Below, in pieces: positions 11,090 through 20,679 of a DNA stretch of 64,000 nucleotides. The stretch is from Cyanidiococcus yangmingshanensis (Eukaryota > Rhodophyta > Bangiophyceae > Cyanidiales > Cyanidiaceae). Under the pieces are notes generated by a model. It saw nothing but the letters and a program-made list of their open reading frames with translations. It did no database searches and was not told the DNA's origin. The position numbers and the translations under genes were made by a program. The stretch spans positions 434,001 to 498,000 of the forward strand of contig VWRR01000012.1 in NCBI GenBank assembly GCA_013995675.1, written 5' to 3'. Each line of letters opens with the position of its first letter. Positions within the stretch are counted from its first letter, which is position 1.

Positions 11090-12625
11090 ATGGCTTGCGT
11101 CAAGGTGTCTCCCGTGGACCCGATTGACTACAGATCAGCTGATCACTTCACCTTAAACATTATGAATCAGTTACGGGATGTAACGGAGAGACCACTTATT
11201 GCTCGCGAAAGTAGTTTGTCTTGTTGCTTTCTGGACGCTGATGCGCTGACTCGGGGAGCTCACGGTGCGCCGCGCTTGTTGAGTGCCTTGCACCGGCCAT
11301 TTCACGGTGGCTTGTCCGATAATCGCCACTTGAAAAGCGAATCTTTGGGGGGTAACGTCGCTCGAGGATCGTTTTTGGTGTCTGGTACTGGCACGGCGTT
11401 CGTCAATGGGGTTCGTGTTGGACGGTGGCGACAGGGGCGGCAACGAGGTGCGTGTCCCCGGCTGGGCCACCGACCAGCGACACCACGTCTAGCGCGGGTG
11501 CGTACCAAGGGACCGGTGCATGGGGTGCGTATGCAGTTTGTGGATCCGCAGCAGTCGGTTTCTGCGGTGCAAGACGGTTGGCAAGCGCTCACGTTGGCGC
11601 TTGCGAGTGCTTCGCTGCTGCTTGTCGACGCTGCAGGTGATGGCTCGAGTGCTGCGGCGGTTGCGACGAGTGCGGCTGCAGCTCAAAAAGACGGGCTCTG
11701 GAACGGCTTTGTGCACTTGATTGAGGCGGTGATTACTGGGGTAGGGGACTCGTTGGCCTCACTTGGAGTACCAGGTGCATATGGTTTCGCGATTATCCTC
11801 CTGACGGTTATCGTCAAAACGATTACGTTTCCACTGAACTATAAGCAGATGAAGAGCACCATGGCCATGCAGGCGCTTGCGCCAAAAGTACGAGCATTGC
11901 AAGCGCGCTATCGGGACAATCCGCAGCTGCTCAATGTGGAGACGGCACGTTTGTACCAGGAAGCCAAGGTGAACCCGTTAACGGGCTGTTTGCCAGTTTT
12001 CATCCAGCTTCCGGTATGGATTGCCCTGTATCGAGCGCTGTTGAACTTGGCTGCGGACAATCGGCTGGACCAGGGATTCTTCTGGTTACCGAGTCTGGAA
12101 GGACCGGTGCGTCAGGGTCAGGGCCTCTCTACGTGGCTCTTTCCGTTCCAGAATGGGGCACCACCTATTGGGTGGCACGATGCTATCGCCTACTTGCTCT
12201 TGCCCTGCATGTTGGTGATCTCTCAAATGATTAGTCAGAAGCTGTTGCAGCCGCCCGTTCAGGATCCGCAGCAGCAGCAAGCGAATGCGATTCTGCGCTT
12301 TCTCCCATTCATGGTTGGCTGGTTTTCACTGAATGTGCCGAGCGGCCTGGGCCTGTACTGGGTCACAAACAACATTGTGTCTACGCTACAGACGATCGCC
12401 ATCAAACGCTATTTGGCGTCAAACCAGCCCCAATTGACGGCAACTGGGAACGGGGACGTTGGCGGCTCGGGAGCTTCGCGTTCTCCTGCCACATCCTCTG
12501 ACGGACGTCTCGATACGGACGCCATTGGTTTCGGTCCCCGATCCGGGGACGACAATGGTGACGCTGGGGAGCCAGAAGATCTCACGAAACCGAAGCGGAA
12601 AACCACCAAGAAGAAACGACGGTAA
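11090..12625 (+). CDS. ALB3: Thylakoid membrane insertase Albino3 (YidC/Oxa1 family)
   Basis: 511 residues from the ATG at 11090. The frame is open further upstream but without an earlier ATG. An N-terminal extension of about 200 residues (plastid transit plus lumenal segment) precedes the conserved YidC core: YGFAIILLTVIVKTITFPLN, the cytosol/stroma-facing MQALAPKVRALQARY loop, NPLTGCLPVFIQLPVWIALY and the last helix GLGLYWVTNNIVSTLQT. About five membrane helices can be seen. The C-terminus is lysine/arginine-rich, as in Alb3 tails that bind cpSRP43/ribosomes. It inserts thylakoid proteins with or without the cpSRP route. Alb3 is preferred over mitochondrial Oxa1 because of the long leader and basic tail. 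The frame is intact. Confidence 0.9.
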   Translation: MACVKVSPVDPIDYRSADHFTLNIMNQLRDVTERPLIARESSLSCCFLDADALTRGAHGAPRLLSALHRPFHGGLSDNRHLKSESLGGNVARGSFLVSGTGTAFVNGVRVGRWRQGRQRGACPRLGHRPATPRLARVRTKGPVHGVRMQFVDPQQSVSAVQDGWQALTLALASASLLLVDAAGDGSSAAAVATSAAAAQKDGLWNGFVHLIEAVITGVGDSLASLGVPGAYGFAIILLTVIVKTITFPLNYKQMKSTMAMQALAPKVRALQARYRDNPQLLNVETARLYQEAKVNPLTGCLPVFIQLPVWIALYRALLNLAADNRLDQGFFWLPSLEGPVRQGQGLSTWLFPFQNGAPPIGWHDAIAYLLLPCMLVISQMISQKLLQPPVQDPQQQQANAILRFLPFMVGWFSLNVPSGLGLYWVTNNIVSTLQTIAIKRYLASNQPQLTATGNGDVGGSGASRSPATSSDGRLDTDAIGFGPRSGDDNGDAGEPEDLTKPKRKTTKKKRR

Positions 12626-13349
12626 AGGGATCTGATAGGGCCAGAGCCTCTGCATCTGTGCGTGATCGCCGAGGGACCAGAAACCAGGCCCAGATTGCAC
12701 TCGCTCGCTCACAGGCTGAAAGACTTTTTTCCCAATGCAGAAGATAAGCTGCGACAACGTTGAGGCTCGGCAGCTGGGTTCTTCTCGCGCAATCATAAAA
12801 GTGCGTCCATGAAACGCATGTTCGTCTGAACCGTCCAATATGATGAGACTTTAGAGGCGCTCCATGACCCATGCGGTTGTGTCGTTGACCCCGGCGTGAA
12901 CATGAAGCCTCCGTGAGACGCCGCAGGACATTGGAGCAGAGTATCCACCGGATCTCTCCAATTCAGACGACAAGGAGTGAAACACTCTTCGCCAGGCGGG
13001 CAGACATGCCAACAGCAAGAGTGCTTGCAACCGCTGCATACCATCGACGGACCATTGGGATGCTCGGAATTCTCTGTCAATTGCAACCCATTACGAGCCC
13101 AGGTCGAACACTTGGTCTAATTCCAGATCTGGGACGCTTTTTGTACCTTGTTGAATTCTTCCAAATCATGACGCTCGTGTAAGTCGCGGCGACAAACTGG
13201 GAATGCTTTTTGTAACTTGTTGAATTCTTCCAAATCATGATACCAGGTCGCTCGACTGAACGACATAAACAACTGAGCGGCCTACGCATCGAGCGACTGC
13301 GTTGCTAAAGGATCGGAAGCACTCGGACAGCGTTCACCTCTGCTGGCTT
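12626..13349. other. Convergent intergenic, about 720 bp
   Basis: Lies between the 3' ends of Alb3 and the carotene desaturase. No gene is supported. It contains the two-copy repeat at 13132-13240. Confidence 0.5.
13132..13240. repeat. Two-copy direct repeat, about 40 bp
   Basis: Copies at 13132-13171 and 13201-13240 share GCTTTTTGTA, CTTGTTGAATTCTTCC and AAATCATGA with three or four differences. Spacing is 69 bp. Noncoding; function unknown. Confidence 0.6.
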
Positions 13350-15168
13350 TTATATGAATTCGCGAGCCGATGCTGATGATGGTGGAGCTGGCTCGATTGG
13401 ATGTTTCACTGATGGGTCCGAGAGCAGGTCGAGCAGGTCCTCGACAATGGCCAGCGCAGCAAGTCGTCCGCTTCGCACCGCGCCCTCCTGGGAATCGATG
13501 TAGTCTTGCTGAGTGTAGCTTCCTGCGAGGTAAAGGTTTCCGATAGGAGAACGCTGGCTTGGGCGGAAGCGGTCGGCACCCGGTTTTTCTCGATATAGAC
13601 TCTGACCAAGTTTCACAACATTGCTCCAGATGCAACGCAAGTTACGAGCACTTGGAAAGAGCTCATAGACCTGCGCACAGGTTCGTCCAACAATCTCCGC
13701 GTCCACAAGTCGTAGATACGGCTCGGCAGGGGTGATCACACATTGCAGCAGTGATCCCTGGCCAGGACGGTAGTAATCGACCGGAGAGGTAACAGCCAGA
13801 TCTGCAAAACAGGAAAAGTCTGCATCAGCACTATAAAGCAGGTTGTCGAGACCGCGAGCTTGGCCAGTGTGCGGGGCACCATCAGCCAGCTCGGTCACCC
13901 AGCCATCGAAGCGTAGCTGCACCGTGATCACCGGAACCGTCTCCAGACGCATGATATTCGCAAAGTAGGGGTGTTGTTCGCACCATGTCTCAGGAATCAA
14001 TCGTTGGATACCTGGTACATCGACAGCGGCAACAACCAAATCTGCAGGCACGAACGTCGTCGTGGATTCATCTCCCAGAGGCATCGAAGCAGACTGACGT
14101 ATGTGAACGCCGAAAACACGCTCCTGACCGCTGTTCTCATCGATTCGACAAGCGAGTGCCCGAACACCTCGTCGCAGGTGGAGGCGCCCACCTCGAGCCT
14201 CGATGTATTCAACCATCGGTTTCAACATATACTCACCGGGAGCGCCAATAAGCAAGCGCAACTGACTTGCCTCTGTTCGTACGGCGAATAGTTGAAAGAT
14301 CGTTAGCATACAGCGAGCGCTGATCCTGGTCGCAATCGATGAAACCTAGCGCGTACGCAATCGGATTCCAGAGCCGCTCAATGCTACCTCGACTGCCACC
14401 GTGTCGCATGAACCATTCCGTGAAACTCAGTTCGTCCAGTTGGCGCACTTGTTCCATGGCTCCATCAAAGTCTAGAAGCGCTCGAATGATCGGCGATGTC
14501 CCTAGGGCCATGGCGTTGCGGGCCTTGTCCAGCCAGTTCAACTGCTCGGTCGTGAAGAACGCCTTGAGACCATTCCAGGGCGCACCAATAGGGCCAAGAC
14601 GAAAGTCCAACTCAGCAACACGTCCACCACGATTCACGAAAATGTGCCGGTGTTCTTTGGGCAGAAAGTGGCGTTCCAGAACACCAAGTTTGCGCATGAC
14701 CGCAAAGAGGTTATAGTAGCAACCGAAGAAGACATGCAGCCCCATTTCAATGTGATTCCCGTCCTTGTCCTGCCATGAGCCGACCTTTCCGCCATAAAAG
14801 TTTCGCGATTCGAATACATCGACAGCAAGTCCTAGGTCGGCGAGTTCCATAGCAGTGGTCAGACCGGCGAGGCCAGCCCCGATCACCACGGCTCGCCGTG
14901 GTTCACCACTGGGGTTTCGTCCAATGCCAGCGTCCGCATATCCCCGCTCCTGCATAACTTCACGCGCAGAACGCACAACCCGAAACGCATCGACCTCTGA
15001 CAGTCTCAGGCTGCGGCAGCATTTGCTGGTTGGGACCCGCGCTCGACGCTGTCGCCAGTCTCGGAGGCGCTGCGTCGGTGACCTCGCCCCCCGCAGCGCA
15101 CCTGGTCGTTCTAGTGGCCACCACGTCGACACAAAGCCCGCTCGTGAACATAGCAAAGAGACGGGCAT
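13350..15168 (-). CDS. ZDS: Zeta-carotene desaturase, plastid; one-base frame displacement
   Basis: FAD-dependent amine-oxidase-fold enzyme that turns zeta-carotene into lycopene in the plastid. The Rossmann motif [11 protein letters not shown] sits at about residue 94, after a transit-like leader from ATG 15168. Further landmarks are [33 protein letters not shown] and the C-terminal FAD segment [20 protein letters not shown]. The frame changes at about 14305-14331: TGC GAC CAG GAT CAG read with one base dropped after GAC gives [10 protein letters not shown], matching plant and cyanobacterial ZDS without a gap. The repaired length is 605 residues. ZDS is preferred over phytoene desaturase from GFIDCD...ARCMLTIF. 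It is divergently paired with the RTRAF gene across 225 bp, a possible shared promoter. Confidence 0.9.
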
Positions 15169-15393
15169 TCCAACGTTTGGATTTGCGTCGCAGGACCAGA
15201 AATCAGGTATGCCTACTTGAGAACCGCCGGTCTCCCGAACGTTCTCGAGACAGCGCGAGGAGACGCTACGGTTGTTGCGGGAATGTTGACCGACAAGGCC
15301 ATGCACAGGCGATAACCAGCATTGTTCTATGATAGGTATTCATGTCCCTAAAAGGACTGTTTTCGTATTTCGACGAGACCAGGCGGCCCTCAG

Positions 15394-16254
15394 ATGCCCC
15401 TTCTCAATCGAACAAGTGGCCTGAAGCCAAGTCTAGGGAGAGCAAACGCCCCTAGCATGAGCAACCCATGGGAACGCTTCGCTTGGTCTGCGCTGGATGC
15501 ACCCAGGGTATTGGTCGAGCAAGCTCCATTGGAGATTCAAGTCGCTTGGCTGGAGGATACGCAGTTGCGTCGTTGGGAACCTGACGCTCGGGAGGCGCTG
15601 AAGCAAGGCGATCAAGCGGCTGTTCGCGCCTACCTTCGCGACGCTGTGCAGTGCCCCTACAGTTTTGATGCTGAACCGGATCTGGTGCGGCAGTTTTTGT
15701 TGAGCAAAGCGGTGGAGTGTGCATTTGTGGATGAACTTGCGGATGAGGGCGCGAACGCTTCAGCTGTTGCAGGAGCGCCCATCGTGGCCGAACTGCTAGC
15801 GCTTAGCGATGAGATCGCGTCCTCAGCCAAGGCTGGAACTCGACAAGATGTATCTTGGACGACTCACGAGGCGTTCGAGACGCTGCGGCAAGAACTGGGG
15901 CTTCCTGGCGGCTCGCCACAGGAGGTGCTACGCACAGCAGCCCACTGGGCGGAGACTTGTTGGCCGTCGCGGGAACAGTGGCTGGTGCAGTACACAGACG
16001 ACGCTGAAACAGTGGCGACAACGGGTGCCGCGAGCCCTTCTGTGCCAATGTCGTCAACACCCATGACAAGTACAGTGGAGGGATCGGATGTATCGGTGTT
16101 GCCGCTTTTGGAGCGAGTTCGGACGTTTGCTCGACAGCTGCATACAAAAGAGCTCGTACATGTGCAGCGCCTTATGAATACCTCTATCGAACGCGCTCAG
16201 GGCTTTACAGCAAATCCACGCACTGAAGCGCGTCTAGGTCGTGTCGGTCGCTGA
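15394..16254 (+). CDS. RTRAF: RTRAF (C14orf166/CLE) homologue
   Basis: 286 residues from ATG 15394; the ATG at 15457 would remove 21 poorly conserved residues. The family ends in an invariant-looking tail (animal: DPKTDHRLGKVGR), and here it reads NPRTEARLGRVGR. Near the N-terminus WLEDTQLRRW and YLRDAVQCPY match WLEDQKIRHY and YLRDVNCPF, and LLERVRTFARQLHTKELVHVQ matches the C-terminal helix. In animals RTRAF is part of the tRNA-splicing ligase complex and of RNA-transport granules, and binds RNA polymerase II. It is also longer here because of a Ser/Thr/Val-rich insert around residues 205-230. The frame is intact. Confidence 0.85.
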   Translation: MPLLNRTSGLKPSLGRANAPSMSNPWERFAWSALDAPRVLVEQAPLEIQVAWLEDTQLRRWEPDAREALKQGDQAAVRAYLRDAVQCPYSFDAEPDLVRQFLLSKAVECAFVDELADEGANASAVAGAPIVAELLALSDEIASSAKAGTRQDVSWTTHEAFETLRQELGLPGGSPQEVLRTAAHWAETCWPSREQWLVQYTDDAETVATTGAASPSVPMSSTPMTSTVEGSDVSVLPLLERVRTFARQLHTKELVHVQRLMNTSIERAQGFTANPRTEARLGRVGR

Positions 16255-17064
16255 GCGTCCACGTTGCACGAAAACGCTCCATGTTCTAAGGGTCAAGAGG
16301 TTTGGTGCTTACGGAACGACACGAAGCCGGATTCCACCCAGTTCAGGGATAGAAAAGCTTGCGTGCCTCGACAACAATTCGTCGGTATTCATGACCCAAC
16401 CCGATATTTTGGTATTTTCGATTACAATGTATTCCGCACAGCGCTGACGGTATGTGACCTCGACAGGGCGGTGAACGGTGATCTTGACCTCGATGCAGTG
16501 TGCTCTTCGATCAAGACGATCGTTTATGGCAGCTCTCAGTCTCGCTCGAGCCGTGCTCTTTGCGTATCGCTTGCGTGAGGTGCATGGATTGTTGTGGGAT
16601 GGGAAGACCGCTCAACGTCTTGATCGTTCGAAAGGCTCACAGCCATGAAGCATTCGCTGCGGATTCGTTCACGATTGGATACATGGCACTCGCTGGGAAC
16701 TGGCGGTGGCCGCATGATGGTCGCAGCGACGCTTTGCATCTGCAACTGGCACCGTCGTGCTCAGATAACGGACAAGTGTCGCGAATTGAACCACATAAGC
16801 AATCGATCATCCCTAGAGTAAGCACCTGGTTATGGTCTATCTATGCAAGAGGTCGAGGACCTCTTACAAAGCGATGAACACATCGAGCTTGTCTCTGGAA
16901 CGCAACGTCCTCACGCAGATCCTTCAATACATCTCGACGAAGTGTCAGATCGTCTTTTCTGGCTCCAGCCATGATAAGTCGCATATAGTGCGTCTCCAGA
17001 CCAGAACGACGCTCGATGCTCGATGATCGAATTCCCCAGACCTCGTCGAAGGAGCGTAACGCAC
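16255..17064. other. Intergenic, about 810 bp
   Basis: Convergent region between RTRAF and GAR transformylase. Only short frames without motif or compositional support. Confidence 0.5.
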
Positions 17065-17898
17065 TTATACGGGCTGCCTGTGGCGAATGCGCACTCGACG
17101 ACCATCCAAGACGAGAGCGTCTCGACAGAACAGATCGATTGCTTCAGGGAGTAGACGGCACTCTTCGGCAAACACGCGAGCTCCTAAAGTAGCAACGGTG
17201 TCATCATCAAGCACCGGCACAGCGCGCTGTAAGACAATAGGTCCATGATCATACTCGTTATCCGCAAAGTGAACGGTAACACCAGTGATCTTGGCTCCAA
17301 AATCGAGCACTGCTTGGTGCACCCGATCGCCATAGAATCCTCGTCCACAAAAGGCAGGCACCAAGGCCGGATGAATATTCAGCACTCGGTTGAGGTATCG
17401 CGTCGGAATTCGATAAAAGTGCATAAAACCAGCCATCACGACCAGGTCGACCTGATACGAATCAAGCACGACACTAATCGCATCACTGAACGCATCACTA
17501 TCAGCGTAGGCGCGAGCTACAACCACTGCTGTGGGTACCTGCCACTGGGCTGCACGCTCCACGGCGAGACAGTCGGTTCGCGAGGCCACGACCACCACGA
17601 TCTGCGTTCGCTCAAGCGCTCCACTTTTCACCTGCTGAAGCAAGTTTTCCAGTGATCGACCTGTTCCAGAGACCAATACTGCGACTCGTTTACAGTGCGA
17701 TGGTGTTCCCGCTGTTGCAGCAAGTCGGCGTAGCGGCGGCCCACGAGCACGCGCTGCTGAACGTTGCCACCCTAACTCGCTCGAGCGTGGTCGCTGAGGC
17801 AGTTTTTCGCATACCAGTAGTCTTCGTCGCACCCTGATGGAGAGATTGTCACCGTGGTTGAGGTTTGATGCACATTTGGACACGAGGAACCCAAACAT
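17065..17898 (-). CDS. purN: Phosphoribosylglycinamide formyltransferase (GART)
   Basis: 277 residues from ATG 17898. It transfers the formyl group of 10-formyl-THF to GAR, step three of purine synthesis. The bacterial-type single-domain enzyme begins at about residue 70 (KRVAVLVSGTGRSLENLLQQ, the GAR phosphate loop). The catalytic set is visible: Asn and His in LNIHPALVPAF and Asp in HFADNEYDHGPI; DLVVMAGFM is also typical. The basic leader of about 65 residues suggests targeting to plastid or mitochondrion, as in plants. The frame is intact. The usual HPS triplet is HPA here, a tolerated change. Confidence 0.93.
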   Translation of the reverse strand: MFGFLVSKCASNLNHGDNLSIRVRRRLLVCEKLPQRPRSSELGWQRSAARARGPPLRRLAATAGTPSHCKRVAVLVSGTGRSLENLLQQVKSGALERTQIVVVVASRTDCLAVERAAQWQVPTAVVVARAYADSDAFSDAISVVLDSYQVDLVVMAGFMHFYRIPTRYLNRVLNIHPALVPAFCGRGFYGDRVHQAVLDFGAKITGVTVHFADNEYDHGPIVLQRAVPVLDDDTVATLGARVFAEECRLLPEAIDLFCRDALVLDGRRVRIRHRQPV

Positions 17899-18031
17899 GG
17901 ACGAGGATTATTTCCTTCGACCAACGAGCAGGCTTGTGGCTGGACGACCAATGCCGTTCCGACGGCTCGCCACCAGGTGTGTCGCGTTCCCCAACGCTCC
18001 GACTCGGTGAAACCTAGACGGTTCTCGGTCC

Positions 18032-18650
18032 ATGAGCGCGTTGGATACCCTTATGTTTGTAGCTGGTTCAATTCATGCTTTCGGTGTCGATGGAAGAGAC
18101 AGTGCCTGTGATCGAGTTCTGGGACCAGCGGTTCGGCGTTGTCGATCAGCGCAAGTGCTAGCGAGGGGAGTGCCTCTGGGACTCGTCACGGTGTCGTTCT
18201 GGCGACGTGCCCGCTTCCGTAAAGCCAGCAGCACACGTCAGCGAGTGTCGTGCCCGGAAGCACGCTGGCCAGTCTGCATGCTCGAGTCATCGGTTGGGCT
18301 CCTCACTGCGACGATAAGTGTGGCGACTGTCGTACTCAGTGGTGGAAGCGAGAGCACCTCCGCCTTGTCTGTTGCGACGCTGCGAAGTCTGCTGGCGCTC
18401 GCGTTCACGACCTACACGGTCTTGTTCCTATTGCGATTTGTGATTCCTTGGTTCCCCCAGATCAAAGAGGAGCGCCTTCCCTGGTCATTTGTGTTTTGGG
18501 CTACCGAGAGTGTGCTTCGTTCAACTCGTCGTTTGATTCCGCCTCAGGGTGGTGTCGATATCACGCCGCTGGTCTGGCTCGCCCTCACAAGTCTAGGCTC
18601 AGGAGCTACTTGTTGGCCCGCAAGGTATTGTGACCATTCTGGCACGCTGA
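18032..18650 (+). CDS. YggT/YLMG-family plastid membrane protein; C-terminus in +1 frame
   Basis: After a leader of about 80 residues comes the YggT domain: a first helix, LRFVIPWFPQI, then STRRLIPPQGGVDITPLVWLAL, the family signature. Plant YLMG/CCB3 proteins act in thylakoid/nucleoid distribution and cytochrome b6 maturation. In the start frame the C-terminus then turns into unrelated sequence to 18814. In the +1 frame, entered by dropping one base near 18599 (CTA GGC TCA GGA), it reads QELLVGPQGIVTILAR and stops at 18648-18650. This equals the conserved EILLGPQGLL tail of plant homologues. The +1 frame has a stop at 18594-18596, so the change must come after it. Expected length is 205 residues. 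Confidence 0.82.
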
Positions 18651-19214
18651 GCGTGAGCGTCGGATCTCGCTCGCAGACTTTTCATGGGACTAGATGCCGT
18701 CCGGTCGATCGGGGGCGCTTGACAACGGCGACGCAAGCGGGTAGTGGTCCCGGGCCAATGATAGGTTGTCTGTCAACCAACGTGTCGTCATGCTCGCAAC
18801 AGTCCATGAGTTGACGGATAATTGTCGCTAAAGACCGCCTCACGGGCTGGCTGCCCCGACAACAAAAGTCTGGGCCTTGCCGGCGACGCCAGTGGCCCGC
18901 TTTGAGGGCGGCTCGGTGTTGGTCTCCGCTCCATACAGTATTGGACGCTTATGCGGATGCGCAGAGCTCTACCGAACGCTACATCGTCGTTTTGGCGATG
19001 ACACCGGGAGACGATAGCGTACTTGCGAGACTGCTGCACTCGTCGTAGCCTCAGAGACAATTCGACTAGGTTCCCGAAAAATTTAGAGACTTTTTGTTTT
19101 CCAGACATTTGTCCCTGAAGACCCCTGGAGTAGGTCTCCAATATATACCCTACGTCTAAGCAATGGATACATCATCATGGATTCGCTGCTTTCCGCGCTT
19201 TTGCCGCGAGCCGT
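18651..19214. other. Intergenic, about 560 bp, possible small minus-strand ORF
   Basis: Convergent region between YggT and BASS. A minus-strand frame from ATG 19108 to 18788 starts with a basic, protein-like segment (MSGKQKVSKFFGNLVELSLR) but matches no family I know and becomes Arg/Pro/Ser-rich. I do not call it as a gene. Confidence 0.35.
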
Positions 19215-20679
19215 TCAGACCTCGACAATCTTGACCACCTGCATTCCTTTCATTTTTCGCATTTTCAAGAGAAAGCCACGCAGCTCGTTTTTGGCTACGG
19301 TAACCGGATTTGGTGCGTTTCGGAAATAGACACGAACTCGAGGATGCAGCAGACGAGGCGGTGCAGCCACCATCGGCGAGGCGGTTGCTGGTTGTGTTTT
19401 CACGCGCGTCTGTCCAACGGAGAGTGCATCCGAACGAATGGTGGGTTTTCGCGGCGTCGATGTGCCACCAAATGACGATCGGCCGGGGTTCTTGAAGGGC
19501 GTAAGGCTTGCAGCGCCCGCCACGAGTGTAGGAAGACTTAGGCTTTGCGAGCGCCGCAGCAAGACCGCGTAAGCAGCAGCGAGCGGTGCCAACACAACGA
19601 GACTGATCGCGGACGGCACCAGGACCCAGGAGCCGTCGAAATGCTTCGCTGCGAGGATAAAGCTCAAGGCCGGCGATTTGAACATGGTCTCAATAGAGAT
19701 TGTGCGTGCAGCAGCCTCGTCTCCATAGAGACCGGGGGTCATCTTTGCGACTTGATAGCCGAGAAATCCACCAAGAACGTGGAAGCCGACCACGGCGAGC
19801 ACCAGCGGGGTCTCGCCCAGTGCGGAGAGCACGGTGGCAGCGATCGGCGACAAGGCGCCCACGATCGTAAACAACGTGGCAGCGACACCCAGAACTGGCA
19901 GCCACGGCGCTAACCTTGCACGAATGTCACTGGTCCTCAGCACGAATGTATTGAGCATGACGCCGAGCGCCAGCGGCAGTAAAACAACACGTGCTGTGGA
20001 TACTGCCAAACGAGCCGCCTCTACCGGCACAGCCGCGCCTAGCAAAAGTGAAGTGATCAAGGGCAACGCTACAGTGACCAGCAGGGTTGTGGCGGTCGTC
20101 ATCGTCACGGACATGCCCACGTCGCCTTTGGCGATATAGGTGCAGAGGTTGCTGGCTTGACCACCTGAAACGGAACCTAGCAGAACCATGCCAGTAATGA
20201 TCGATGACTTGAGCGCCTTGCTTGCCGAGGCGAGTCCTCCGGATGCCGTTTTGCCGACCCCTGGAGAGGCACCAAGCAGCGAAGACACCACCACAGAAGA
20301 GGTCATGATCGTTGTCGCGAGCAAGTAGGCCACCGACAGGCATCACCACGAAGCACATGACCGTGTTAATGAGCACGGCACGGCGCACCATCGAAGAGGT
20401 GGCCAGCGTTCCCGTGGCCGTGCCAGACTCGAGCGGCTGGCGTTGGATGCCAAGACATCTCGCCACATCGTACCAGGTGAGGGTCAAGCCCATGGATAAC
20501 ATAATTAGTGATAGACCAAGGCTAACTCCTTGCGGGCTTGTCACAAACGGCATCGTTAGGAACATTTGGGGGCGTTTCAGTGCCAGATACGAGGCAGCAA
20601 CGCACCAAGCAGGGAAGCCGTCAACGAACCAGTTCGCCAAACGCCGCCAGGACAGTCGCTCTGCAGCAACGGCCGCCAT
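19215..20679 (-). CDS. BASS-type carrier with C-terminal CpcD-like segment; one-base frame displacement
   Basis: Bile acid:sodium symporter fold (BASS/SBF; plastid members carry pyruvate, 2-ketoacids or glycolate across the envelope). It is recognised by GSVSGGQASNLCTYIAKGDV and about nine to ten membrane helices. The N-terminal helices (to VVMPVGG) are in one frame and the rest in another. Dropping one base near 20328 (GGT GGC CTA CTT) joins them without loss, giving 487 residues from ATG 20679. After the last helix a Ser/Thr/Pro linker of about 60 residues leads to about 40 residues ending KNELRGFLLKMRKMKGMQVV and then KIVEV, which resembles the phycobilisome linker CpcD domain (CpcD, ApcC, cyanobacterial FNR). 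A leader for the plastid may lie further upstream in another frame (20804-21055). Substrate unknown. Confidence 0.85.
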
